From positions 1-34,656 of the forward strand of contig MGSS01000002.1 in assembly GCA_001798595.1 (NCBI GenBank): a stretch of DNA of 34,656 nt, read 5' to 3'. Within the stretch, counting starts at the first letter, position 1, and every line of letters starts with the position of its first letter. Of this stretch, positions 23,437 to 31,522 are shown piece after piece. Under the pieces are notes generated by a model that was not told where the DNA came from, did no database searches, and saw nothing but the letters and a program-made list of their open reading frames with translations. The position numbers were made by a program, and so were the translations under genes. The DNA comes from Deltaproteobacteria bacterium RIFCSPLOWO2_12_FULL_60_19 (lineage in GTDB: Bacteria; Desulfobacterota; Binatia; UBA9968).

Positions 23437-23847
23437 TCACACGTTCCATCTCCGGCAGAATGAGGCGGCACTCAGGATGGGGATTCCTTCGAAGATTCTG
23501 AGACGAAGAAGATGGTCATCGCCTGAGATCACGGCTTCAGCGTGACCCTCCACTGCGACTTCGAGGACACGGTTGTCGGACGGGTCTGCTTTGACCGTCT
23601 CGATGGCGCGCCGGGGAAAAACAATTCTCTCCGGTGCATGGAGCCATCGGAGGATCTGCGGAAGATCCGGGTGTTGGGTTACGACGCGAAGCCTGGGATA
23701 GGTCAGAACCCTGGTCAGCTCTTCGAGAACCTGGGGGCTCGTAAGAAGAAGGAATTGACCTGCTCGGCAGGCCCGGAGGATACGGGACGGTGGTCCTTTC
23801 CACCCGATCGCAGAGACCAGGACGTTGGTGTCCAGGACGATCTTCAA
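23437..23847 (-). CDS. PIN-domain toxin (VapC-like ribonuclease)
   Basis: 136 residues. The PIN fold is shown by VLDTNVLVSAIGW (first acidic residue D6), LEELTRVLTYP, and DPSDNRVLEVAVEGHAEAVISGDDHLL with the later catalytic aspartates. These endoribonucleases cut RNA when freed from their antitoxin. The ATG overlaps the antitoxin stop by 4 nt (ATGA), so this is a typical antitoxin-first operon. It belongs to the COG1569-like group of putative toxins. Confidence 0.88.
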   Translation of the reverse strand: MKIVLDTNVLVSAIGWKGPPSRILRACRAGQFLLLTSPQVLEELTRVLTYPRLRVVTQHPDLPQILRWLHAPERIVFPRRAIETVKADPSDNRVLEVAVEGHAEAVISGDDHLLRLRIFEGIPILSAASFCRRWNV

Positions 23848-24128
23848 GAGCGCCGGCTCTTGCGCACTGCTTCCTTGACGACTCCGGGCTTTAACCCCGC
23901 CTTGGCTACGGTGGAGTGAATCCGCTCCAGAGCCTCGTTAAACCGACTTTCCGCCGCCGCCGCTTCGTGAGCCCGAAGCCGGTCGTATTCCTCAACAGCG
24001 CTTCGCGTGGTCGAGATCACAGCCACGGTTTTTCCCCTCTCGGTAACCAGTATGCTCTCGCCTGCTTTGACTCTGCGAAGATACTCGGCAAGTTTGTCCT
24101 TCAGCTCTCTAACCGTAACGGTTATCAT
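23844..24128 (-). CDS. Phd/YefM family antitoxin
   Basis: 94 residues from ATG 24128 (MITVTVRELKDKLAEYLRRV), chosen because GGGGAG lies 6 nt upstream; ATGs at 24134 and 24170 are in frame but less well placed. The N-terminus is a Phd-type DNA-binding domain (VRELKDKLAEYLRRVKAGESILVTERGKTVAVI). The C-terminal alpha-helical tail, rich in Ala, Glu and Arg, would wrap the PIN toxin. It is the first gene of the antitoxin-toxin operon and probably represses it. Confidence 0.88.
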   Translation of the reverse strand: MITVTVRELKDKLAEYLRRVKAGESILVTERGKTVAVISTTRSAVEEYDRLRAHEAAAAESRFNEALERIHSTVAKAGLKPGVVKEAVRKSRRS

Positions 24129-24149
24129 GGCCATCTCCCCTATGGCTAC

Positions 24150-24178
24150 ATCGTTCCGTGTCGTCGGCAACTTGTCAA
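24150..24178 (-). promoter_or_regulatory. Predicted promoter of the Phd/PIN operon
   Basis: Minus strand TTGACA (24173-24178, perfect), 17-bp spacer, AACGAT (24150-24155, weak). It gives a leader of about 15 nt containing GGGGAG. It stands back to back with the HigBA promoter, 56 bp apart. Confidence 0.45.
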
Positions 24179-24233
24179 GGCAATGAAATTGCGGCCAGCC
24201 CGAGCGGCAATACTTGCCCGGAAGGGCCTGCCC

Positions 24234-24262
24234 TTGACGTGTGTACGGTCATTCCGTACAAT
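24234..24262 (+). promoter_or_regulatory. HigBA promoter with overlapping palindromic operator
   Basis: TTGACG (24234-24239), exactly 17 bp, TACAAT (24257-24262). The spacer and -10 box contain a perfect 7-bp dyad, TGTACGGTCATTCCGTACA (24242-24260), which is a natural site for HigA autorepression. The -10 box ends 5 nt before the HigB ATG at 24268, so the transcript would start at or within a base or two of the start codon. Confidence 0.7.
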
Positions 24263-24267
24263 CCCTC

Positions 24268-24552
24268 ATGACTATCGGGAAGTTCCGGCACAAAGGCCTC
24301 AGGCGCCTTTACGAAGATGACGACCCGAGCGGTGTGCCTGCCCACTCTGTCAAGAAGATTAAGGCGATCCTGGCCGCCCTGGAGTTTGCCGACAACCTCT
24401 CGCAAGTGGCGACTATGCCGGGCTGGAGACTTCATCCGCTCAAAGGTGAACGGAAAGGCGAATATAGCATCACTGTAACAGGCAACTGGCGGATTACTTT
24501 CATTCTTCAAGGCAATGCCGTCAGCGAAGTGAACTTTGAGGATTATCATTAG
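24268..24552 (+). CDS. higB: HigB/RelE-family mRNA interferase toxin
   Basis: 94 residues from ATG 24268 (MTIGKFRHKGLRRLYEDDD). The motifs FRHKGLRRLYE, KKIKAILAALEFADN, PGWRLHPLKGERKGEYSI and VTGNWRITFILQGN...NFEDYH match the HigB (plasmid maintenance killer) family closely. An in-frame GTG at 24241 lies inside the promoter spacer and cannot be used from that promoter. There is no ribosome binding site, and the predicted transcription start coincides with the ATG, so the mRNA is probably leaderless. Toxin-first order is normal for HigBA. HigB cuts ribosome-bound mRNA. Confidence 0.92.
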   Translation: MTIGKFRHKGLRRLYEDDDPSGVPAHSVKKIKAILAALEFADNLSQVATMPGWRLHPLKGERKGEYSITVTGNWRITFILQGNAVSEVNFEDYH

Positions 24553-24588
24553 TTCGGCAAAGCTCACTACAGGTAGGAGGAAAAACCC

Positions 24589-24888
24589 ATGGCTATGAAG
24601 AACCCGCCCCATCCGGGCGAAGTTATCCGTGAGCAGATCGTCGAAGCTCTGGGTCTGACTGTATCCAGGGCGGCCGAAATTCTCGGCGTTCGCCGCGCCA
24701 CGCTGTCCGATGTAACCAACGGCAAGGCCTCTGTTTCGGCTGAGATGGCCCTCCGCCTGGAAAAGGCCTTCGGCGTCAGTATGGATTTGCTCTTGAAAAT
24801 GCAGGCCGGTTACGATGCCGCTCAGGCCCGGATGCATGGCGACCGGATTAAGGTCAAGCGTTTCAAGCCCGACAACGCACGGCTATAA
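24589..24888 (+). CDS. higA: HigA family antitoxin, XRE helix-turn-helix
   Basis: 99 residues, with AGGAGG 8 nt before the ATG. PHPGEVIREQIVEALGLTVSRAAEILGVRRATLSDVTNGKASVSAEMALRLEKAFGVS is a typical HigA XRE helix-turn-helix. The C-terminal part (LLKMQAGYDAAQARMHGDRIKVKRF) is the toxin-binding tail. The gene follows higB by 36 nt with its own strong ribosome binding site, which would keep antitoxin supply above that of the leaderless toxin. It likely binds the dyad in the upstream promoter. Confidence 0.93.
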   Translation: MAMKNPPHPGEVIREQIVEALGLTVSRAAEILGVRRATLSDVTNGKASVSAEMALRLEKAFGVSMDLLLKMQAGYDAAQARMHGDRIKVKRFKPDNARL

Positions 24889-24906
24889 GAGGGAAAACGG
24901 CAGACA

Positions 24907-25857
24907 CTAGGCCCGCAGCAACACTTTGAGTGCCCCTGCCCTGCCCGCGTGCGCCACAGCCTCGATGCCGTCGCTCAACGGATATATTTTCTCGATCATC
25001 GGCGTAACTACGACTTTCTTTTGCGCGAGGGCGTCGAGGGCGGGAGGGAAGAGGCCGCAGCGGGAGCCGATGACGGTGATTTCGTTGATGACGAGCCGCG
25101 CGAGCGAAAGCGTCTGCTCTCCAGCGACGGTGCTCTTTAGCGCCAGCGTGCCGCGCGGGCGGACCGCGCTGAGCGCCAGCTCAAGGCCGGCGGTGGAGCC
25201 TGTCGCCTCGATAACCACGTCGGCCTGCTTGGATCGCCAGTCTGATAACAGCACCGTGCGAACGCCGAGTTTTTTCACCAGCGCAAGTTTTTCGGGATGC
25301 TTTCCGACGAGCGTCACGCGCGCGCCGGTGATGGCGAGCACCTGAGCGCACAGGAGCCCGAGCTTGCCGTCGCCGAGGACGAGAACTTCGTGCGTAAAGT
25401 CGATCTCGACCTGTTCCAGGATTTCAAAAGCCGCGGCCAGCGGCTCGGTGAACACCGCTTCTCCATCCGCCACGCCGTCCGGCACGATGTGAAGATTTGA
25501 GACCGGCGCGGCGACATATTCGGCGAAGCAGCCGTCCGCGCCGAGAATTCCCATGACCTTGCGTGTTGGGCAGTGGCGGCCGAGTCCGTGTTTACAGATC
25601 TCGCATTCGCCGCAGGCGAAATTGATCTCGCCGACGACTCGCTTCCCCACGAGCGCCGCCGGCCCTTGCGCCACCTCGCCGACAAACTCATGGCCCGGCA
25701 CGCCGCGAAATCCCATATAGCCTTTGAATATTTGGAGATCGGTAGAGCAGACGCCGGCGAGGCGGACGCGGACAAGAGCGGTCTGCTCGGAAGCCGAAGG
25801 CGCAGCGTATGAAGAGTCCAGGGTCAGTGCTTGTCCGTTCCAGTGAAGCGCCCTCAT
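24907..25857 (-). CDS. Zinc-dependent medium-chain alcohol dehydrogenase family protein
   Basis: 316 residues, somewhat shorter than usual (about 340-350). The catalytic zinc site is marked by AGVCSTDLQ (C37) and GHEFVGEV, and the structural zinc by four cysteines in CGECEICKHGLGRHC. The Rossmann motif is VLVLGDGKLGLLCAQVL, changed from GxGxxG to GDGKLG. The C-terminal half has lost part of the usual region, with the substrate pocket more open. GGAGATGAC before ATG gives the start. It would oxidise an alcohol or polyol with NAD(P)+; substrate not assignable. It shares a strand with the DUF427 and molybdopterin genes but gaps of 124 and 241 bp suggest separate units. Confidence 0.87.
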   Translation of the reverse strand: MRALHWNGQALTLDSSYAAPSASEQTALVRVRLAGVCSTDLQIFKGYMGFRGVPGHEFVGEVAQGPAALVGKRVVGEINFACGECEICKHGLGRHCPTRKVMGILGADGCFAEYVAAPVSNLHIVPDGVADGEAVFTEPLAAAFEILEQVEIDFTHEVLVLGDGKLGLLCAQVLAITGARVTLVGKHPEKLALVKKLGVRTVLLSDWRSKQADVVIEATGSTAGLELALSAVRPRGTLALKSTVAGEQTLSLARLVINEITVIGSRCGLFPPALDALAQKKVVVTPMIEKIYPLSDGIEAVAHAGRAGALKVLLRA

Positions 25858-25875
25858 GTCATCTCCGCTTTCACC

Positions 25876-25956
25876 CTTGGCGCCCTTTGCGGCTTTGCGC
25901 GAGTCATGGGTTGTCCGATCCTTATCTCATCGCGCCAAGACGCCAAGCCCGCAAAG
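25876..25956. repeat. Inverted repeat tract, CTTTGCG/CTTGGCG family
   Basis: A forward arm starting at 25876 with units of the CTTGGCG/CTTTGCG type is followed, after about 30 nt, by the inverted arm ending at 25956 (GCCAAG, GCCAAG, GCAAAG at 8-nt steps). The period is 7 to 9 nt rather than strict. It occupies the gap between the dehydrogenase start and the DUF427 stop. Confidence 0.55.
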
Positions 25957-25981
25957 TTACAAATTTAATTCGCAGCCCACC

Positions 25982-26800
25982 CTACCGCGACCACTTCGTC
26001 CGAAGCGCAGGTAGTTGCTCCCCGTCCACATGGATTACGGCTTCGCGCTCCTGGAAGAAACAGACAAGATCCTTGATCTTAAGGGATTCGCGCGTCGGCT
26101 CGACGTAGCTCCAGCAGATGTCGGTGTAACGTTTGCCGTGCAGCCAGGCGGACCAGTAGGCCGCGATGCCCTTGTACGGACATCGGCTGCGCGTGGGGCT
26201 CGGCTCCAGAACGTCCATGTGGAGATCTTCCCCGCGGATGTAATAACGCAGAGGATGGCCGGGTTCGATGACGATTGTCGGCCGATGCGTCTCCGCGATG
26301 GTCTCGCCGGCGATCTCCACCCGCACGTAACGCGAGCTTTGCAAAGCGTCGATGCGTTTATAGGGATCGCGCGCGTGGACGAAGACCTCTTCTTCCTCTT
26401 CATGCCAGCGATCCATCTTGGCCCATTCGAAGGAGAAGCAGCCTTTGATCGCGGCACAATTCGACGGCGGTTCCAAATAGCTCCACGCCGCATTTTCAGC
26501 GACTCGATCCCGAACCTTCAAAGTCCAGTACGACGCATCGCTTTTGTAGGGACAGGTTGTCTTGAAGTCCGTCGGCGTCAGGAGATCGGTACGAACATCG
26601 TCTTTGACGAAGTAGTAGAGCGGGAGGCAGTGGGCTTCGCGGAGGAGCAGGACGCGCCGGCTGTCGGCGATGGTCTCGCCGCCGAAGATCACGCGCAGCC
26701 GCTTCGGAACTTCGACGATGTGAATCCAGTGGCCGGAATCGGCCGTCGCCGCGCCGTCCCAGGGGCGGAAGACGGGAAAGATGGATTTGTCGACCTGCAT
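25982..26800 (-). CDS. Tandem DUF427 domain protein
   Basis: 272 residues with an internal duplication. The first copy (about 33-110) runs RLRVIFGGETIADSRRVLLL through CPYKSDASYWTL to AAWSYLEP. The second (about 155-235) runs YVRVEIAGETIAETHRPTIV through CPYKGIAAYWSA to ICWSYVEP. Shared landmarks are the GETIA, CPYK and WSYxEP motifs. DUF427 is a small beta-rich fold of unknown function. A GGCAGG stretch precedes the ATG. Neighbours give no clear clue. Confidence 0.88.
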   Translation of the reverse strand: MQVDKSIFPVFRPWDGAATADSGHWIHIVEVPKRLRVIFGGETIADSRRVLLLREAHCLPLYYFVKDDVRTDLLTPTDFKTTCPYKSDASYWTLKVRDRVAENAAWSYLEPPSNCAAIKGCFSFEWAKMDRWHEEEEEVFVHARDPYKRIDALQSSRYVRVEIAGETIAETHRPTIVIEPGHPLRYYIRGEDLHMDVLEPSPTRSRCPYKGIAAYWSAWLHGKRYTDICWSYVEPTRESLKIKDLVCFFQEREAVIHVDGEQLPALRTKWSR

Positions 26801-27041
26801 AGCCTGCCGTTATTCTAGCAGACTCTCCAAACAGTCTTTCTTCAGGCCGGTCAAAGTCGAGCGCAACTATCACTCCCGCCCGCCTGGGGGTCTCTCGAAG
26901 GGCCTATGCGTGGGACGAGGAGTACGAATCGTATCCCCCGGTTACTCTCATCTCGTAGGAGCAGCGCAATATCGACGTATCGCGTCGGCCCGGAGAGAGA
27001 TTCCCGGGCGGGCTGAGGGCAGATACGCCATTTTCAACGGC
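26801..27041. other. Intergenic gap without recognised features
   Basis: About 240 bp between the DUF427 start and the stop of the molybdopterin subunit. I see no convincing gene, terminator or long inverted repeat. The stretch near 26876-26905 is GC-rich. Confidence 0.4.
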
Positions 27042-29261
27042 CTACGCCCCTCTCAACGCCGAAAGCACTTTCTCCGGCGTGATCGGCAGCGAGTTGATCC
27101 GCACGCCGACGGCGTCTTCGACGGCGTTGGCAATCGCCGCTGCCGCGGGAATGTTGGAGGTCTCCCCGATCGGCATGCTGTTGTACGGCCCGGCGCCCTT
27201 CTGCCTTTCGGTCACAGACGTCTTGAACTTCGGGATATCTTGAATCGTGGGAATTTTATAGTCGCCGAAGTTGGCCGTGACGACCTTCCCGTCGGCGATC
27301 ATCAACTGCTCCATCAAGGCATAGCCGACTCCCATTATGGAGCCGCCTTCGATCTGCCCTTGATGCATGAGCGGATTCAGCACTCTGCCCGTGTTGTGCG
27401 CGGAAGTCAGCTTTGTCAGCTTCACCTGCCCGGTCTCCGGATCGACCTCGACTTCGGCCACTTGAGCGCACATCGACGCCTCGTGGACTTTGGAAGTATC
27501 GCTGTAGGTCGCCTCGACCGCGATCGGCGCGCGCCTGGCCTTGACCAGGTCGGCGTACTTCAGCCGGCGACCGCCCCGCTTGTGCCGCACCGCGCCGTTG
27601 GCGAGCACCAGACGATCCGGCGTCGCGCCCATCTGCTCGGCCGCCGCTTGCTTGATCGCCTCGACTGCCTTGAGCGCGGCCTGGTAAGCCGCATTGCCAT
27701 AGACTCTTGTCGCCCGGCTGGCGCCGACGCCGGTATCCTGCTTGCCGGTTTTCGTATTTAGAGTCTCGACTTTAATGTGACTCAGAGGAAGCTTCAGCTC
27801 CTCGCCGACGATCTCGCACAGCAGCGTGTAGGTCCCGGCCCCCTGGTCGAGCATCGCCGAAGAGATCGTAATCACGCCATTTTCATCGAGCTTGATGCCG
27901 ACGGTGCCAGTGCCGCCATTGGGAAACCACTGCACCAGCGCGACGCCGCGCCCGACGTTTTTCGCCTTGGGCTTGTAATAGCCCGCTTCCCTGAGCGCGC
28001 GCTGCAGCGTCTCTTCGGTCTTGATGTAGTCCACTTTCATGCCGGTCGGATCGAGGTCGCCGTCGCGCATTAAATTTTTCTGCCTGAACTTGATGCGGTC
28101 CATGCCGAGTTTCTTCGCCACCAGGTCTAACTGGCTCTCGTTGGCGAAAAAGCCCTGCGGATCGCCCGGCGAGCGCATGTGGCCGCACGGGACCTTGTTC
28201 GTATAGACCATGTGCTCCTCGATGAGCACGTGAGGAATGTTGTAGGGCCCGGCGGAAACGTGCGGACCGTTCAGAAACGCGTTGGGCTTGAACGCGCCGT
28301 AGGCGCCGCTGTCGAAGACGAATTCCATGTGGTGGGCGACGATCGTGCCGTCTTTCTTGACGCCGGTCTTGACTCGGATGATCGAAGCGTGCCGGGGATT
28401 GCCGGCCAGGAATTCCTCGCTGTAATCCATCACCATCTTCACCGGCCGTCCGCTCTTCTTCGACAGGAAGTAGACCACCGCGACATCCATGAAGTCGCCT
28501 TTGCCGCCGAAGTCGCCGCCGATATAGCAGGGATGAATCACGAGCTTCTCCGGGTTGATGCGGATCGCGTTGGCCACCTGATCGCGGATCGCGTAGGGCA
28601 CCTTGCTGCAGGCCCAGATCTCCGCCGAGCCGTCGGGCGCCGTTTTCACCACGCAGGAATGCGGCTCGATGTAGGCCTGATGGACCTGGTTGGTGGTGAA
28701 CGTGTTGTCGACGACGACATCCGCCTGCGAGAAGCCGGCCTGGATGTCGCCTTTTTTCCAGGTGATATAGATGAAGTCGTTGCTCGCCGAGGTTAGTTTG
28801 TTGGGCAGGCCTTTATAATTCGGCACGTCGGGGTGAAGCAGCGGCGCGGATGATTCCATCGCCTTGAGCGGATCCAGCACCGGCTCCCACTCTTCGTACT
28901 CCACGTCGATCAGATTCAGCGCCTCTTCGGCGATCAACTCGTCGTCCGCCGCGACCGCCACCACCTTCTCGCCGATGAAGCGCACGACGCCGTCGGCGAG
29001 AATCGGCATGTCGTAGAGCTTTCTGCCGATCTTGAGTCCGGCGACATCTTTGCCCGTAACCACCGCCCTGACGCCGGGCAGTTGCAGCGCGCGGCTCGCG
29101 TCGATGCTCTTGATGCGCCCGTAGGAAATCGGGCTGCGCAGCACCTTGCCCCAAAGCATGCCGGGCAACGTCACATCGACCGCGTAGATGGCCTTGCCGG
29201 TGACTTTGGATTCGCCTTCAACTCGCGGAGTCGGAACGCCTACGACTTTTTTCTGCGCCAT
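27042..29261 (-). CDS. Xanthine dehydrogenase family molybdopterin-binding (large) subunit
   Basis: 739 residues; ATG 29261 has GAGGTG 7 nt upstream, favoured over the in-frame TTG 3 nt earlier. Molybdenum hydroxylase large subunits hydroxylate aromatic heterocycles, aldehydes or CO. Visible motifs are VTGKAIYAVDVTLPGMLWGKVLRSP, GGDFGGKGD, MLDQGAGTYTLL, and the C-terminal IGETSNIPAAAAIANAVEDAVGVRINSLPITPEKVLSAL with the catalytic-type Glu in IGE. The region normally reading AYRGAG or AYxCSFR is CGHMRSPGDPQGF, so it is not a form I CO dehydrogenase. The usual FeS (about 160 aa) and FAD (about 290 aa) subunits are missing on both sides, so it is an orphan large subunit in this window. Confidence 0.9.
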   Translation of the reverse strand: MAQKKVVGVPTPRVEGESKVTGKAIYAVDVTLPGMLWGKVLRSPISYGRIKSIDASRALQLPGVRAVVTGKDVAGLKIGRKLYDMPILADGVVRFIGEKVVAVAADDELIAEEALNLIDVEYEEWEPVLDPLKAMESSAPLLHPDVPNYKGLPNKLTSASNDFIYITWKKGDIQAGFSQADVVVDNTFTTNQVHQAYIEPHSCVVKTAPDGSAEIWACSKVPYAIRDQVANAIRINPEKLVIHPCYIGGDFGGKGDFMDVAVVYFLSKKSGRPVKMVMDYSEEFLAGNPRHASIIRVKTGVKKDGTIVAHHMEFVFDSGAYGAFKPNAFLNGPHVSAGPYNIPHVLIEEHMVYTNKVPCGHMRSPGDPQGFFANESQLDLVAKKLGMDRIKFRQKNLMRDGDLDPTGMKVDYIKTEETLQRALREAGYYKPKAKNVGRGVALVQWFPNGGTGTVGIKLDENGVITISSAMLDQGAGTYTLLCEIVGEELKLPLSHIKVETLNTKTGKQDTGVGASRATRVYGNAAYQAALKAVEAIKQAAAEQMGATPDRLVLANGAVRHKRGGRRLKYADLVKARRAPIAVEATYSDTSKVHEASMCAQVAEVEVDPETGQVKLTKLTSAHNTGRVLNPLMHQGQIEGGSIMGVGYALMEQLMIADGKVVTANFGDYKIPTIQDIPKFKTSVTERQKGAGPYNSMPIGETSNIPAAAAIANAVEDAVGVRINSLPITPEKVLSALRGA

Positions 29262-29280
29262 CAATGCACCTCGATCTCAT

Positions 29281-29353
29281 TCGTGCTCGTGCACGTGATT
29301 CGTGGCCGTTCCCCTGATCCCCTTACGAGCACGAGAGACGGACACGAACACGG
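29281..29353. repeat. Inverted hexamer tract, CGTGCN family
   Basis: The forward arm is TCGTGC units at 6-nt steps (29281-29304) and the inverted arm at about 29325-29353 has ACGAGC, ACGAGA and CACGAA. A 20-nt spacer separates them. It sits 20 nt upstream of the molybdopterin subunit start, again next to a start codon. Confidence 0.55.
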
Positions 29354-29421
29354 TATTTCCGACCTCTTGAAACTCCATCTCGCCCAGGCCGAATTTATGC
29401 GGACGAGGCGAAGTATTTTGT

Positions 29422-29497
29422 TGGCTCCCCGGGAGGGACTCGAACCCCCGACCTAGTGATTAACAGTCACCCGCTCTACCGACTGAGCTACCGGGGA
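29422..29497 (-). tRNA. tRNA-Asn (anticodon GTT), CCA encoded
   Basis: On the minus strand the 76-nt cloverleaf starts TCCCCGGTAGCTCAGTCGG and ends with an encoded CCA. The acceptor stem TCCCCGG pairs with CCGGGGA. The anticodon arm is GGTGA-CTGTTAA-TCACT, giving anticodon GTT (Asn). The T arm has the GGTTCGAGT sequence. All stems pair well. Confidence 0.97.
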
Positions 29498-29536
29498 AAC
29501 AATTAGCGAACTTGTTTTAATTAACACACGGGCTGC

Positions 29537-30025
29537 TCAAATTCCAGGCGATTCCGACCCCAGAGCCTTCAGCTCTTCCAGCATTTTCCGCTGATGCGTG
29601 GCCGGCCAGTAGATGCGTTGGCACCTGCGGCAAAAAGAGAATCTCTCCTGCGTGGCGAAGACGTAGGGGGGCACTTTGCCCTCGACCTCGGCCTTCGTAA
29701 TCGCCTCGAACGGCGTGTTGCACTCCACACAACGGCTAAAGGCATTTCTCAGCGGGTCGAGCCGGCATGCCTCGATCACCTGCTTTAGCTGCTCGCGGAA
29801 CCGGTCGCTTTCGATAAAAAGGTAAGGCGGCGGACTCTTTTTGCCGATCCCGCCGTCGCGCGTGAGGATCAGCCTTCCCTCTTGCCGCGCGGCGCGCACC
29901 AGGCCGTAGCCCGACAGATGCGGGCCATAGATCACGTCCTGACCAATGACCCTGAGCCACCGCGCCAGCCGCCCGAGCATCTTGTCCGCCGCGAATTTCA
30001 CGTTCCCGGAAAATTCCATAGTCAT
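29537..30025 (-). CDS. Mut7-C RNase domain / DUF5615-like Zn-ribbon protein
   Basis: 162 residues. The N-terminus FAADKMLGRLARWLRVIGQDV and the LILTRD motif are characteristic of the Mut7-C (PF01927) PIN-related domain, with acidic residues typical of a nuclease. The C-terminal half carries a zinc ribbon with CVEC and CRRC knuckles. The family is predicted RNase; many members are stand-alone proteins of this size. It is encoded just upstream of the tRNA-Asn on the same strand, and divergent from the transglutaminase gene. Confidence 0.9.
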   Translation of the reverse strand: MTMEFSGNVKFAADKMLGRLARWLRVIGQDVIYGPHLSGYGLVRAARQEGRLILTRDGGIGKKSPPPYLFIESDRFREQLKQVIEACRLDPLRNAFSRCVECNTPFEAITKAEVEGKVPPYVFATQERFSFCRRCQRIYWPATHQRKMLEELKALGSESPGI

Positions 30026-30057
30026 CGCGCTGCTCTTAGTATATAATCCCTCGCAGC

Positions 30058-31521
30058 ATGATTTTGAAGAGAGCCTTGGGCGTAGCCATCGTTCTCTTCT
30101 GGTGTTTCATGAACGTTCTGCTCGTGAAACGCCAGCTCGCCTCCGCGCCTCCTCCGGTCACGCTCGCCACCGTAAGCGTCGTCACTGAGTCGCTCGAAGA
30201 GTGGTGGGGGGTTTACTTTCGCGCGGAAAAGATCGGCTATGCCAGCCAGAAACTGGTCCCCCAGAAGGACGGCTATCGCCTGCAAAGCGAATCGGTGCTG
30301 CGCCTGAATCTGCTCGGTACGACACAGGACGTGCGCACCCGTCTGGAGATGAGCGCCAATGCCGATTGGACGATGAGACAGTTCGATTTCGAACTCAATT
30401 CAACCAACGTGCGTTTCAGCGCGCGCGGCGAATTCGCCGGCAACAAGCTCAGCGTCGAAACAAGTTCCGGGGGCGCCGCCACGAAGACTGAATTGACCAT
30501 GCGCCAGCCACCCTACTTGCTGGCGGCGCTCAAGCCCTACGTAGTCACCCAACAGCTTGAGCCCGGCAAGCCGAATATTTTTCCGACCTTCGATCCGGCG
30601 ACTCTCTCCCAGCAATTCACCACCGTCGTCGTGGAAGGCCGCGAGCGCGTGCGCATCGGCGACAACGTCGAGCCGGCCATCCGCGTGCGCCAGGAGTTCA
30701 GGGGACTCTCGGTGACTTCATGGCTCGACGGCAACGGCAGGACGCTCAAGGAAGAGAGCCCGACGGGGCTGTCGCTCGTGAAAGAGAAGGCCGAAGACGC
30801 GGTGGTCATCCCCGGCGCAAAGTCGATCGCCCTCGATCTGGTCGCGCAGACCGCTGTGCCGGTCGAAGAGCCGATCGCCGAGCCGCAGCGCAAAGAGCGG
30901 CTGAAGCTCAGGCTCTCCGGTTTTAACCTGAACCACTTCCCGCTCAACGGCCAGCGCCAGCGGCTCGCCGGGGACACGTTGGAGATACGGCGCGAAGATC
31001 TCAGCGCGATCGGCTCCTACAAGCTCCCCGCAACCGGAGCGCGATACGCCGCCTATCTTCAGCCTTCTCCTTTCGTGCAGAGCGACCACCCGCGGATCCG
31101 CGCCCTCGCCCGCAAGATTCTAAAGAAGGAAAGGGACGCCATGAAAGCCGCCGTCAAGCTCAAAGACTGGGTCTACCGCGAGCTGGCCAAAGAGCCGACC
31201 GTGAGTATCCCTAACGCGCTCGAGGTGCTCCAGACCAAGAGAGGCGATTGCAACGAGCACACGGTGCTTTTCACCGCGCTCGCGCGCGCCGCCGGTATTC
31301 CGGCCAAGACCGTCGTCGGCGTGGTCTACCTCCGGGGCTCGTTTTACTACCATGCATGGTCGGAGGTCTGGGTCGGCGAGTGGGTCTCGCTGGATTCGGT
31401 CTTGAACCAATTCCCGGCGGACGTCACCCATCTTAAATTTCTCGAAGGCGAGATCGACCGCCAGATCGACATGCTCCAGTTGATCGGCAGCTTGAAGATC
31501 AAGGTGGTGGAAGCCTCTTGA
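30058..31521 (+). CDS. Membrane-anchored transglutaminase-like protein
   Basis: 487 residues. An N-terminal hydrophobic stretch (LGVAIVLFWCFMNVLLV) anchors it or acts as a signal. The middle part (about 45-340) is beta-rich without a known domain. The C-terminal transglutaminase-like domain (about 345-470) has the catalytic Cys (RGDCNEHT, C398), His (YYHAWSEVWVG, H432) and Asp (SLDSVLNQ, D446). Such bacterial domains act as proteases or peptide amidases in the periplasm. It heads an apparent operon with an ABC ATPase and permease, separated only by a repeat tract of about 90 nt. Confidence 0.9.
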   Translation: MILKRALGVAIVLFWCFMNVLLVKRQLASAPPPVTLATVSVVTESLEEWWGVYFRAEKIGYASQKLVPQKDGYRLQSESVLRLNLLGTTQDVRTRLEMSANADWTMRQFDFELNSTNVRFSARGEFAGNKLSVETSSGGAATKTELTMRQPPYLLAALKPYVVTQQLEPGKPNIFPTFDPATLSQQFTTVVVEGRERVRIGDNVEPAIRVRQEFRGLSVTSWLDGNGRTLKEESPTGLSLVKEKAEDAVVIPGAKSIALDLVAQTAVPVEEPIAEPQRKERLKLRLSGFNLNHFPLNGQRQRLAGDTLEIRREDLSAIGSYKLPATGARYAAYLQPSPFVQSDHPRIRALARKILKKERDAMKAAVKLKDWVYRELAKEPTVSIPNALEVLQTKRGDCNEHTVLFTALARAAGIPAKTVVGVVYLRGSFYYHAWSEVWVGEWVSLDSVLNQFPADVTHLKFLEGEIDRQIDMLQLIGSLKIKVVEAS

Positions 31522-31522
31522 A

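Noticed and set aside
27042-29261. Aerobic CO dehydrogenase large subunit (CoxL)
   Set aside because: The form I active-site motif AYxCSFR is absent, and no CoxM or CoxS gene is adjacent.
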